Shown here one piece after another: positions 17,680-25,549 of a DNA stretch of 64,000 nucleotides (position 1 is the first letter of the stretch; each line of letters begins with the position of its first letter). This stretch comes from an uncultured Clostridia bacterium (GTDB lineage Bacteria > Bacillota > Clostridia > Christensenellales > UBA1242). Location of the stretch: the NCBI GenBank assembly GCA_947627545.1, contig CANQWK010000001.1, positions 79,473-143,472 on the forward strand, written 5' to 3'. The notes below the pieces were generated by a model, which saw only the letters and a program-made list of their open reading frames with translations, did no database searches and was not told where the DNA came from. A program made the position numbers and the translations under genes.

Positions 17680-18843
17680 TCAATTTTTTTTGTGAGTAGA
17701 ATTTGAGTAGAATTTTGACTTGTTAAGTATATTAATATACTTATCGTCAATATCGTTATTATGCTTTGTGTAAACTTGTGAAGTTATCTTGCTGCCAATT
17801 TTATGCCCAACCCATGATTGAATTACAAATTCTGGAATTTCATTTTCTTTACATCTCGTTATAAAAGTTGCTCTTAAATCTTTTAATTTAAAATCGAATG
17901 TTAATTTTGTTTTTATTTCTTTCATTAAAAGTTGCAACTGTTTATTTGATATATCGAAAATTCTATTTTTGGCATTTTTATATTTAATTAAAATATCTTT
18001 TGTTGTTTCAAACATTGGCATTGTTCTTTTGCTTTGTTCGTTTTTAGTGCTATCAAACTCGTTATATTTGTTAAAGCCTTTGTCAATAGTTATTGTTTTT
18101 TTATCAAAATTCAAATTATCTATTGTTAAACCTAGCACTTCGCCTTTTCTTAAACCCTGGAATAAAGATATTAAAAACAAATCTCCATTTTTTAATTTAC
18201 TGCTTGCGTTTATTAACTCTTGTTCTTGGTTATAAGTTAATGCGTTACTGTTTTTCTTGGTGTGTCTTGGTCTTTCAATTCTTTTTATAATATTTTTGTC
18301 AATAATCTCGTTGTCTTCGGCTTTTTGAAAAACAATTTTTAAAAGTTCATAAAGTTTTTGTTTTTGCCTTTCCGCCGACATATTATTTAAAACATTCAAA
18401 ATGGTTGCTACATTTATTTGATTTAAAGGCAAATCTTTTATATCTTGCGGTATGTTCTTAAAAATTATTTTGTAATCTAAAAGAGTTGTATCTTTTACTT
18501 TGCCTATTTTGTATAATTCTAGCCATTTATTAAACCATTGATTTAAAGACATCGTTTTAATAAATGTAATTTTTTCATTAGTGCTATTGATATTTTTTAA
18601 TGCTTTTTTTAATTTGTTGTAACACTCCTGCTGTGTTTTTGCACTTATGTATTGCTGTTTGCCATTACTTCTAAACCTAGTGTACCAAGTGTTACATTTT
18701 ATATTTTTATGTATTGTTACTCCTCTATATTTCAATTTTAATTCCTCCATTAAAAGAGGAACATTTTTTGATTTTTGTTTTTTTAAATCTTCTTTATCTA
18801 ATTTACCTTTTAAATATGCTTCATATAATTCTACTTCTACCAA
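17680..18843 (-). CDS. int: Tyrosine integrase of the prophage
   Basis: 387 residues; recombines attP with the ssrA 3' end. Domains: an arm-binding N-terminal domain (RGVTIHKNIKCNTWYTRFR), a core-binding SAM-like domain (about 95-190) and the catalytic domain with LFQGLRKGEVLGL (first Arg), KDLRATFITRC (second Arg), SWVGH (His) and the nucleophile Tyr in QVYTKHN. The box II HxxR reads KxxR. The start is uncertain: TTG at 18843 has no Shine-Dalgarno, and the next ATG (18750) starts just before the first domain. Its last codons contain a copy of the putative arm-type sites. Confidence 0.92.
   Translation of the reverse strand: MVEVELYEAYLKGKLDKEDLKKQKSKNVPLLMEELKLKYRGVTIHKNIKCNTWYTRFRSNGKQQYISAKTQQECYNKLKKALKNINSTNEKITFIKTMSLNQWFNKWLELYKIGKVKDTTLLDYKIIFKNIPQDIKDLPLNQINVATILNVLNNMSAERQKQKLYELLKIVFQKAEDNEIIDKNIIKRIERPRHTKKNSNALTYNQEQELINASSKLKNGDLFLISLFQGLRKGEVLGLTIDNLNFDKKTITIDKGFNKYNEFDSTKNEQSKRTMPMFETTKDILIKYKNAKNRIFDISNKQLQLLMKEIKTKLTFDFKLKDLRATFITRCKENEIPEFVIQSWVGHKIGSKITSQVYTKHNNDIDDKYINILNKSKFYSNSTHKKN
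17694..17716. promoter_or_regulatory. Putative integrase arm-type sites, left end
   Basis: Two tandem copies of GAGTAGAATTT (23 bp together) inside the last codons of int. The identical 23 bp occurs at the right end (32183-32205) and, with one change, in the decayed element at 34139-34161. Confidence 0.65.
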
Positions 18844-18907
18844 TATATATTTGAATTGTTCTTTTTGTTTTTTAAAAATTCATTCATTTTCATTAATTCA
18901 TTAATCA

Positions 18908-19474
18908 TTACAAACCATACCTCACTTTATCATTTTCAGAAATGGTTAATTTTTCTAATCTCATTTGGAATGATACATTATGACTTTTATCTAAATAATA
19001 GGTCAACATATTTCGTTCCTGATAAATTTCATTATCTAATCCAGGAAAAAACAATTGCCCATTTTTTAACACTTCATATTTCAATTCTAATAGCCCACTT
19101 TTAGATAAAATTTGTCCTGACGAAACAATTTTTATTCTATATTCATAATAGATTTTTAAAATATTTGAATTTGATACACATGCTCCTTTTTCTAATTTTG
19201 AAATTAAAGTTAAAGGTCTAGAAAATTCATTATTTCCATAATCAGAATTGAGTATATCAACTATTTGTCCGTCATCTCCAATAATTTTTAATATTGCAGT
19301 ATTAAACATTAAATTTTCATTCATTTCCATTTGAGTAAAATAATTATAAATTATATTAATTTTTTGTTCTTTGAATTTCTCTCTTATGAACAATCCAAAA
19401 CCTATTGCTGTTGTAATTACAAATAAAAATATAATAAGGCAATATATTAAATCTTTTTTTGTGGTTCTTAACAT
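18908..19474 (-). CDS. Prophage membrane-anchored protein of unknown function
   Basis: 188 residues with a single N-terminal membrane span (about residues 8-30) and an extracytoplasmic or cytoplasmic beta-rich domain. GGAG precedes the ATG, and the start lies three bases past the stop of the repressor gene (19478), so the two are co-transcribed. Position next to the repressor suggests a lysogenic-state gene, for example superinfection exclusion, but this is only inference from position. Confidence 0.65.
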   Translation of the reverse strand: MLRTTKKDLIYCLIIFLFVITTAIGFGLFIREKFKEQKINIIYNYFTQMEMNENLMFNTAILKIIGDDGQIVDILNSDYGNNEFSRPLTLISKLEKGACVSNSNILKIYYEYRIKIVSSGQILSKSGLLELKYEVLKNGQLFFPGLDNEIYQERNMLTYYLDKSHNVSFQMRLEKLTISENDKVRYGL

Positions 19475-19477
19475 ACT

Positions 19478-19783
19478 TTACTCCGTCAAGCCCTTTACAT
19501 AGGCTTTTGTTTTAGCCAATTCAAGAGAGTCCATTTTTAAAATTTTCTTAATTAGATAAGCCTCATCTTCATTTAAAAATTTTAAATTTACAACTTCACT
19601 CTCTCTTCCAACTAATTCATCTAATGTAACATTGAAAAAATCAGCCATTTTTACTAAAACACTTATGTTTGGTTCATTTTTTCCTGCCTCATAATTAAAA
19701 AATGTAGTATGCGGCATTCCTAATTTTTTAGCCAACTCATTTTGGGACAGATTCATCTTTTGTCTTAATTCTTTGATTTTCAT
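19478..19783 (-). CDS. XRE/Cro-CI-family repressor
   Basis: 101 residues. An N-terminal helix-turn-helix of the XRE type (LSQNELAKKLGMPHTTFFNYE) followed by ISVLVKMADFFNVTLDELVGR; the C-terminal 35 residues are probably for dimerisation. No peptidase domain, so it is not a LexA-like self-cleaving repressor. AAAGGAG precedes ATG 19783. It is divergent from the rightward prophage operon and probably controls the intergenic region to its right. Confidence 0.9.
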   Translation of the reverse strand: MKIKELRQKMNLSQNELAKKLGMPHTTFFNYEAGKNEPNISVLVKMADFFNVTLDELVGRESEVVNLKFLNEDEAYLIKKILKMDSLELAKTKAYVKGLTE

Positions 19784-19891
19784 ATAAAAAAACTCCTTTT
19801 GTTCGACATTGATAGTTTACTTAAATCGGGGACTTTATTCAAGTTTTTAAAAAATATTTTTTATAAAATTCTTAAAAGTAGGTTAAAACAC

Positions 19892-19952
19892 TTGACATTT
19901 GTCAACAATTTGGACTATTTTAATAATAAATATTCTTGATATAAGAATATTT
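19892..19952. promoter_or_regulatory. Putative rightward promoter and repressor operator
   Basis: TTGACA at 19892-19897 lies in a small inverted repeat with TTTG TCAA, and TATTTT at 19916-19921 may be its -10. At 19928-19952 there is a perfect inverted repeat with 10-base arms (AAATATTCTT / AAGAATATTT) and a 5-base centre, a good candidate operator for the XRE repressor at 19478-19783. A 14-base sequence CCTTTTGTTCGACA occurs twice (19795-19808, 19956-19969). Confidence 0.55.
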
Positions 19953-20002
19953 ACGCCTTTTGTTCGACAAATAAAAGGTTAAGGGCTTGCAGCCCTTACA
20001 TG

Positions 20003-20043
20003 TTGGCTAGTTAGACTGTGAGCAGTGCAACCCTGCAAGCCGA
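20003..20043 (+). ncRNA. Three-way-junction RNA motif, copy 1
   Basis: P1 pairs 20003-20008 with 20038-20043; P2 is AGT/ACT (20009-20011, 20015-20017); P3 is GCAG/CTGC (20022-20025, 20033-20036) with loop TGCAACC; a single A (20037) links P3 to P1. It is followed by AAAAGGGGG and a possible three-codon reading frame, ATG CGG ATT TAA. A separate hairpin (AAGGGCT TGC AGCCCTT) lies just upstream at 19981-19997. Confidence 0.65.
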
Positions 20044-20182
20044 GTTTTAAGCTATTAAAAGGGGGTGATTAATGCGGATTTAAAGAGATAAAAAGCAGCT
20101 TGCTAATTAATTTCCTATCTAAATATAAAATTCACCCTAATGAATTTTAATTAAAAATATCCATTTTTATGGATATTTTACG

Positions 20183-20224
20183 CCGATAGGTTAAAGCCTA
20201 CACGCAGTGCAAATCTGCAATCGG
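20183..20224 (+). ncRNA. Three-way-junction RNA motif, copy 2
   Basis: P1 CCGAT/ATCGG (20183-20187, 20220-20224); P2 AGG/CCT with loop TTAAAG; four-base linker; P3 GCAG/CTGC (20204-20207, 20215-20218) with loop TGCAAAT; single linking A at 20219. Directly followed by AAAAAGGAG, the ribosome binding site of a short reading frame at 20242. Confidence 0.72.
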
Positions 20225-20241
20225 TTTAAAAAGGAGTGTTT

Positions 20242-20292
20242 ATGATTAAAGTCTACATAAGGAGCAAAAATGACAAAAGAAGAAGTAAGTAA
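20242..20292 (+). CDS. Possible 16-aa leader peptide
   Basis: AAAGGAG is placed well before ATG 20242. The frame (MIKVYIRSKNDKRRSK) overlaps the ribosome binding site and start of the 20270 gene in another frame, so its translation could govern that gene by coupling. Very short, therefore uncertain. Confidence 0.35.
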   Translation: MIKVYIRSKNDKRRSK

Positions 20293-20581
20293 ACAACTTT
20301 TGGAACTTCAAAAGGAATATAAAAATTTGTTTAGAGATTATTCTTTGGTTTGCAAAGAAAATGCTAATTTTAAAGAACAACTTTCTAAAAGTTCCAAAAA
20401 GAAAGATACTTTGTTGCTATCCAATCAGCAAAGCTTAACAAATTATATTTTATCGCAAGGCTACACAGTTGAAGAATGGAAAAAATGTGCTGATGAACTT
20501 TGTCAATATGGTTCAGCAAATGGTCATTTTGAAGATGATTATTTAATAAGCCTTGTAATTGGTTGGTTGTATAAGTTCTAA
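20270..20581 (+). CDS. Small prophage protein with N-terminal coiled coil, 103 aa
   Basis: AAGGAG precedes ATG 20270. Residues 1-45 are a charged helix with heptad spacing; the C-terminal half (YILSQGYTVEEWKKCADELCQYGSA) looks like a small globular domain. First clear gene of the rightward operon. Function unknown. Confidence 0.7.
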   Translation: MTKEEVSKQLLELQKEYKNLFRDYSLVCKENANFKEQLSKSSKKKDTLLLSNQQSLTNYILSQGYTVEEWKKCADELCQYGSANGHFEDDYLISLVIGWLYKF

Positions 20582-20627
20582 ACAGCGTAAAGCTGTGAAT
20601 ATACGAGAGTTTTGCGGCTCTCCCTCC
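20582..20627 (+). other. Small hairpins after the 20270 gene
   Basis: ACAGC/GCTGT (20582-20596) and GAGAG/CTCTC (20605-20622) hairpins follow the stop codon. There is no T-run, so they are probably part of the structured mRNA rather than a terminator. Confidence 0.45.
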
Positions 20628-20676
20628 TTGTCGGTTGGGTTAAGCTCTTGTCATGTGCAAATCATGAAACCGACAA
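20628..20676 (+). ncRNA. Three-way-junction RNA motif, copy 3
   Basis: P1 is nine pairs (TTGTCGGTT/AACCGACAA, 20628-20636 with 20668-20676); P2 GGG/CTC with loop TTAAG; four-base linker; P3 CATG/CATG (20652-20655, 20663-20666) with loop TGCAAAT; linking A at 20667. More hairpins (CCCTC/GAGGG, GGGC/GCCC) follow at 20703-20730. Confidence 0.72.
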
Positions 20677-20734
20677 AATAACACTTCTTTGTGGAGGGGC
20701 TACCCTCTTGCAAGCGAGGGCATTTGCCCTTCGT

Positions 20735-20777
20735 GGTGGTTGGAATTAGCCTATTGAGTGCAAATCTCAAAACCGCC
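20735..20777 (+). ncRNA. Three-way-junction RNA motif, copy 4
   Basis: P1 GGTGGTT/AACCGCC (20735-20741, 20771-20777); P2 GG/CC with loop AATTAG; P3 TGAG/CTCA (20755-20758, 20766-20769, extendable by one T-A pair) with loop TGCAAAT. Followed at once by AAAAGGAG, the ribosome binding site of the gene at 20796. Confidence 0.72.
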
Positions 20778-20795
20778 TAAAAGGAGATTTAGTGT

Positions 20796-21107
20796 TTGCA
20801 AAAAGAATGTCGATTTTGCAAGTTTACTATTTACAACTCTTGGGAAATTGAGGGGTTTAGTGATTATTACTCTTTTGTTAAAAAGAGAGATAAATTACTA
20901 AAAGAAGGAACAATTTTAACATATTTAATTAATTCAAAAGAAGGCAAAGATTATTTTGTTGAAAAAATTTCATTTAAGTCAAGAATGAAAGAACTGCAAT
21001 CAAAACACATTGGCTTCTATCCTTTTGTTTTAATTGAAGGTAATACAAAATATGTCCCTTATAGTTCAATTCTCAAAGATAAAAATTTAAAGCAAAAATA
21101 TGCTTAA
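20796..21107 (+). CDS. Small prophage protein with CxxC motif, 103 aa
   Basis: Begins with TTG at 20796, about nine bases after GGAG; a GTG at 20792 opens a different, 19-codon frame. The protein starts MQKECRFCKF, with one CxxC pair, and is basic with no membrane span. The ribosome binding site directly abuts copy 4 of the RNA motif. No family recognised. Confidence 0.65.
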   Translation: MQKECRFCKFTIYNSWEIEGFSDYYSFVKKRDKLLKEGTILTYLINSKEGKDYFVEKISFKSRMKELQSKHIGFYPFVLIEGNTKYVPYSSILKDKNLKQKYA

Positions 21108-21134
21108 AGTAAACTAAAACACAAAGAAGTGAGT

Positions 21135-22049
21135 ATGAAAAAAAGACGAAGTTTCATCTTTTACGCATCTTATTATGATGCAATTTGCGACTTGCCAGAA
21201 GAAATGCAAGGTCGCATGTACAAAATTATTGTTGATTATGCTATGTCCAAAGAAGAGCCTTCAGAAAAAAAGTTACAGGGTGTTTTGAAAAGTTATTTTA
21301 AACTTATAAAACCAAACATAGATGCAGGCATAAGAAGGTATGAAAATGGTTTGAAAGGTGGTGCACCAAAAGGCAATAAAAATGCACAAAAAAACACTGA
21401 TGAAAAAACAACTAAAAAACAACCTAACACACAAGTTGAAAAACAACCTCAAAACAACCTAAAACCGACTAAAAAACAATTGCATAAAGACTTGGAAACT
21501 GAAAACCGCTTAAAAATTGACGAAAATCAGCAAAAAAACAACCTAGAAACAACCAAGAAACAACCTAAAAACAACCTAAAAACAAGCAAAATTCAACCTA
21601 AAAACAACCTAGAAACAACCGAAAAACAACCTGATATATATCTTGATATAATCAAAGAACAAGAACTAGAACAAGAACTAGAACAAGAGCAAGATATTGT
21701 TTATTCTAACGAACAAACAAATGTTCGTGCGATGGTTGAGGATTGGCTAGAAATTTTGTTTATGAGATTACATAACCTGAATGCTGAACAATATCTTGAT
21801 AATTCAATTACTGAACGCATTAGGCAGATGTTTTTAAAGGTTGCAAATGAACCAAATTGGAATATTGACAAATCTACATTGCCAAATTACAAAATTCTAG
21901 AAAAATTTGTTGATTTATTTAGAGGCGAGCCAAAAGTTGTGCAAGATATGTTTTACAAAACTTTTGAGGTTATAGACGGCAAATCAAACATAGCAAACAA
22001 ATTAAAATATGCTGTTGGCGTATTTTATAACAAATCTTGTGGGTTCTAA
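21135..22049 (+). CDS. DUF6291-like phage replication-module protein
   Basis: 304 residues from ATG 21135 (GTG 21129 is an alternative). The N-terminal 90 residues (RRSFIFYASYYDAICDLPEE ... YENGLKGGAPKGNKNA) have the pattern of DUF6291 proteins, found in phage and plasmid replication regions. The middle (95-190) is a Gln/Asn/Lys-rich linker with repeated QPKNNLETTKK-type units. The C-terminal domain (about 200-304) is helical. I infer a replisome-organiser or initiator role. No HUH or rolling-circle motif is visible. Confidence 0.7.
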   Translation: MKKRRSFIFYASYYDAICDLPEEMQGRMYKIIVDYAMSKEEPSEKKLQGVLKSYFKLIKPNIDAGIRRYENGLKGGAPKGNKNAQKNTDEKTTKKQPNTQVEKQPQNNLKPTKKQLHKDLETENRLKIDENQQKNNLETTKKQPKNNLKTSKIQPKNNLETTEKQPDIYLDIIKEQELEQELEQEQDIVYSNEQTNVRAMVEDWLEILFMRLHNLNAEQYLDNSITERIRQMFLKVANEPNWNIDKSTLPNYKILEKFVDLFRGEPKVVQDMFYKTFEVIDGKSNIANKLKYAVGVFYNKSCGF

Positions 22050-22061
22050 AAGGAGGTAGTA

Positions 22062-22295
22062 ATGAATTATAAGGCTAAAAAATTCTTTTTATGGCTATTG
22101 TGTGTTGTGTTGGTTGCTGCAATTTCTGTAATACTAATCAATTCACTTATAGCCAACATTCACAATGTTTCAATGTTGCAAGAATGGAAGAGTTTCGGCT
22201 CGGACATGGCAAAATTCGGCAAAGTGTGTGCTAAATTCTTCACAAATTTTGGCAACGGAATTGCTAATTTCTTTAAAAAAATTTTTAAAAAATAG
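22062..22295 (+). CDS. Small membrane protein, candidate phage coat protein, 77 aa
   Basis: AAGGAGG precedes the ATG. One membrane span (about residues 8-30) follows a short basic N-terminus, then an amphipathic helix ending in Phe/Lys-rich sequence (FFKKIFKK). Size and position at the head of the structural genes fit filamentous-phage coat or minor capsid proteins, whose sequences are rarely conserved. Inference from position and topology. Confidence 0.65.
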   Translation: MNYKAKKFFLWLLCVVLVAAISVILINSLIANIHNVSMLQEWKSFGSDMAKFGKVCAKFFTNFGNGIANFFKKIFKK

Positions 22296-22304
22296 AGGAC
22301 GATT

Positions 22305-22466
22305 ATGAAAGTATTATTAATTATTATAGGCATAGTTCTAATTGCAATCTTTACAGGCACATGGATATTTAACGGCGGTGCTTGGATATTTGATTTATTT
22401 GCAAAAGGTTTTAAATTTATGGCAAAAATCTTTGACTTCTTCGGTTGGAATAAAGGAATTGTTTAG
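22305..22466 (+). CDS. Very small membrane protein, candidate major coat protein, 53 aa
   Basis: GAGGAC precedes ATG 22305; the stop is TAG at 22464-22466. The product (MKVLLIIIGIVLIAIFTG...) has one hydrophobic span and an amphipathic Phe/Lys-rich C-terminal half. It sits ten bases after the 77-residue gene and ten before the next one, so it is clearly in the operon. Compatible in size with a major coat protein of a filamentous phage. Confidence 0.65.
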   Translation: MKVLLIIIGIVLIAIFTGTWIFNGGAWIFDLFAKGFKFMAKIFDFFGWNKGIV

Positions 22467-22475
22467 GAGGAGAAT

Positions 22476-23705
22476 ATGAGTGATTTAAACAAACCACAAA
22501 AAATTTTAATGATTCTTATGTACATTTTAGGCGGTTTAAGCCTACTTGTTGGTTCGTTCGTCATTTACAATTTAGTAAATTTTGCAAAACCGCAAACATT
22601 GGGTGTAACGTATGCTTCAACCTTAAACAGTTCTTCAGGGAAAGAGCCAATTTGTACAGTTAACATTTGGAGTAATGAAAACAACAATGGGCAACAAATG
22701 TATGAAATACTTTGGAACTCATATACCGATGCTGACGGTCAAGGAATTAAAGGCTTTGGAATGCAAGTTGTTGGTGATTATGTAGTAATAAATGCTGCAG
22801 ATATTTATGGCGACCGTGATGAAGATTATTGGGAAAAATTAGGAAAAGCAACTGAGTTTAAAAATGGTTTTAGTAAAGAAGGTACGCTAGCCTATGGAGA
22901 TTGGTATTTTTACAACACTGACGATTTAGGCGAATCTTCATATATGTTGCCATTTGATAAAATAGGCAACAATCTTTACATAAGCATTGAAGATAAGTTT
23001 TATCAAATTAGGCTTACAAACTACACTTATAACGTAGATAAAACAGTTTGGTTGTTTTGGAACAAACGAGAGGAACATTCAGCATCTCAAACATTTTTTG
23101 AATTGACAGATTTTGTTTTTCACTCTGCATTGCAGGACAGTGCAAGGCATGAAAATTCAACATATTATATAAATTTTTTAGAATGTTCCGCATTTTATGA
23201 AATTTTATATAAAGACGAAAAAGGTCAATACCATGAAATGCCTGATACAACAGATTTAAAAAATTATTTACAAGTTAAGGTAAATTATCACAAAGACGGC
23301 ATAACTTCCGCTACTGATTCAATGTTCAAACAAATTGGTTATTCTACAACATGGTCATTTTTCAATAATGATAACCTAAAAAAATATTGGAATGCTTACG
23401 GCGAAATTAAAATTACCGAAAAACAAATTAATTCAATTTATAACAAAGAACGCAATTCGTACTATGTAACCATAGATGAAAAATTTGCTAAATATTTAGA
23501 AAATGCCAATATGGCGGAAATTATTGTAGATATTAATCTAGACAATTTAAATTATGACATTTACGGAATTGATTTAAAATTTTTCACATTTGATATGAAA
23601 CAATTTGAAATTACTTCAACCAAAAACACCGCTGAAACATTTGTTTTATATAATTCAGGCAACACAAATATTGCTCCAACATTACATTTAGGAGGTGCAG
23701 CATAA
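22476..23705 (+). CDS. Membrane-anchored secreted phage structural protein, 409 aa
   Basis: TAGGAGGAG precedes the ATG. One N-terminal membrane span (about residues 9-32) is followed by a large beta-rich extracytoplasmic region without cysteine clusters. The C-terminus ends ...HLGGAA. In a filamentous-phage layout the position between coat genes and Zot suits a minor coat or adsorption protein. No sequence family recognised. Confidence 0.65.
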   Translation: MSDLNKPQKILMILMYILGGLSLLVGSFVIYNLVNFAKPQTLGVTYASTLNSSSGKEPICTVNIWSNENNNGQQMYEILWNSYTDADGQGIKGFGMQVVGDYVVINAADIYGDRDEDYWEKLGKATEFKNGFSKEGTLAYGDWYFYNTDDLGESSYMLPFDKIGNNLYISIEDKFYQIRLTNYTYNVDKTVWLFWNKREEHSASQTFFELTDFVFHSALQDSARHENSTYYINFLECSAFYEILYKDEKGQYHEMPDTTDLKNYLQVKVNYHKDGITSATDSMFKQIGYSTTWSFFNNDNLKKYWNAYGEIKITEKQINSIYNKERNSYYVTIDEKFAKYLENANMAEIIVDINLDNLNYDIYGIDLKFFTFDMKQFEITSTKNTAETFVLYNSGNTNIAPTLHLGGAA

Positions 23706-23706
23706 T

Positions 23707-25443
23707 ATGACAAAAAAACATTATTTACAAATAATTCTTTGTACAAGCTTGGTTATTATTGCATCAGTTTTGTTTTCTTACTATTACAAAGAATATATAG
23801 CACCTGAAAGCTACACGATTGGCAATATTACAACTCATGATTACACCGAACTATCAATTGCCGATTATTTTAGTGAAGGAGATGTTTTATTTAGTCAAAA
23901 TATAAACGCCATGTCTTTTGCAAATCAAGACGGAACGGCTACATATATTTGTAATTTTGAACCATTGCAATTTAATGGTTTAAAAAACAATTATATAATG
24001 TACGTCAATGAGCATTTAGTAAGTGATATTAAGCAACAAGCAGGTGCAATATCTGGTACTTATAAATTAAATTATTTAAATGTTGATTCTACAATTCTTT
24101 GCAGTTCAAACATTAAAATAGATTTTGCTTTTTATTCATTATCTAGCAAATTACAAATAACGTTGCCTTTTGATGAAATAAGTTATTTATATAACTATTT
24201 TAAAACAGATAATTTTATTGTAACTTTGGCTCTAAATCCATTCACTATGCAAAATAAAGATGGCGAAATTGACGAAAAATTTAAAGATGTAGAAGAAATT
24301 TCAAAACTTGTAACCGAAATTTCTACAAAAGTTGATAATTTAGAAGAACAAGTAAGTTCGCATGAAAAAAATGTTTCAAACTTATTACAATCTAACGAAG
24401 ATAAAACAAACGAATTAAACCAAGCAAAAACAACAATTCAAGCGGACCAGGTTAAAAACAATGAATATAAATCTCAACTTGCTACTTTAACATCTTCAAT
24501 TTTAGAGTTTGAAACTACAAATTCAAATTTGTTGGAAGCTGATAATCTTTTAAAAACAAAATTTGAAGAACAAAAAACAAAAGTTTCTTCTTTAACAACT
24601 AAAAATAACGAATTGGAAACAAGATTAAATGATTTAATAACTTTAATTGAAAATTATTCATTTGAAGATGAAAAAATAACAATTACTTTTATGCTTAACG
24701 AAAAGGTTTATAAAATTGTTTCTATAACTCAAAATTCAACAACAAGTGTAGATAATCCGCCTGAAAATGACGAATACCAATTTAATTATTGGGAAGTTGA
24801 CGGCTCAAAAATAGAGTTAAGTTCCTACACATTCACAAAAAATACTATTGTAACAGCCAACATTACAAAGAAAATAACAGTTAATTATTATGCAAATGAT
24901 AATTTACTTGAAACAAAAAAATGTTTAGCTGGAACTTTAACTTATTTTCCTAATACTCCAACAATACATTTAAAAAAGTTTAAAGGTTGGTCGGTTGACA
25001 AACAAAACGTTTTAAATGATTTTAACTTTAACAATGATATTTCGTTGTATGCGGTATATGAATATGCAATTGACGGCAATTACACAGTTACACTCCCTCA
25101 TACTTATGCAAGTGGTTTACATTTCAGCTGTACAATAACATTTAATATTTCTAATGGAAAAATTGGCAATGTAAAATTTGTAGCTATACCGGCTGAATAT
25201 CCACTACTTCAATATTCTTTTACCGATAATAATTATTCTGATATTGTACAGTTTACTTACAATGATAACTTGTCAATCGTAGCATTTTACACATTAAATG
25301 GAAAAGAAACGCCTTTTACCGCTCAACTTATAATGAATTTTAATGATGTTATTGGTGAATGGGAACTTGAACAATACTATAACATATCGCGTGAAATTTC
25401 AGATATTGAAGGTACATACACATTTAATTTTGAGCATGTTTAA
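23707..25443 (+). CDS. Membrane-anchored protein with coiled coil and InlB-type repeats, 578 aa
   Basis: ATG 23707 is chosen over the GTG at 23695, which lies inside the Shine-Dalgarno (GGAGG). An N-terminal span (about 5-27) is followed by a beta domain, a long coiled coil (about 200-310; repeated LE, NE and TL heptads) and one or two Listeria-Bacteroides B-repeats (YQFNYWEVDGSKI ... VTANI; KKFKGWSVDKQNVLNDFNF). Such repeats occur in surface adhesins. Likely virion-tip or host-contact protein of the phage. Confidence 0.72.
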   Translation: MTKKHYLQIILCTSLVIIASVLFSYYYKEYIAPESYTIGNITTHDYTELSIADYFSEGDVLFSQNINAMSFANQDGTATYICNFEPLQFNGLKNNYIMYVNEHLVSDIKQQAGAISGTYKLNYLNVDSTILCSSNIKIDFAFYSLSSKLQITLPFDEISYLYNYFKTDNFIVTLALNPFTMQNKDGEIDEKFKDVEEISKLVTEISTKVDNLEEQVSSHEKNVSNLLQSNEDKTNELNQAKTTIQADQVKNNEYKSQLATLTSSILEFETTNSNLLEADNLLKTKFEEQKTKVSSLTTKNNELETRLNDLITLIENYSFEDEKITITFMLNEKVYKIVSITQNSTTSVDNPPENDEYQFNYWEVDGSKIELSSYTFTKNTIVTANITKKITVNYYANDNLLETKKCLAGTLTYFPNTPTIHLKKFKGWSVDKQNVLNDFNFNNDISLYAVYEYAIDGNYTVTLPHTYASGLHFSCTITFNISNGKIGNVKFVAIPAEYPLLQYSFTDNNYSDIVQFTYNDNLSIVAFYTLNGKETPFTAQLIMNFNDVIGEWELEQYYNISREISDIEGTYTFNFEHV

Positions 25444-25549
25444 CAAAATTAACAAAAATTTTTAAAAAATTAAAAAAATAAGCAAAAATTTAAAAAAATT
25501 TTAAAAATTTTAAATAAAAAATACAAATTTTTAAACAAAAGGAGAGAAA
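25444..25549. other. A-rich spacer within the structural operon
   Basis: About 100 bases of A and T runs before the strong ribosome binding site AAGGAGAG of the LRR gene. No hairpin terminator is visible. Confidence 0.5.

Noticed and set aside
20003..20777. Reading the repeated RNA motif as CRISPR repeats or tRNA genes
   Set aside because: The copies differ in sequence and spacing, which excludes CRISPR, and they lack an anticodon arm and CCA-type acceptor end, which excludes tRNAs.
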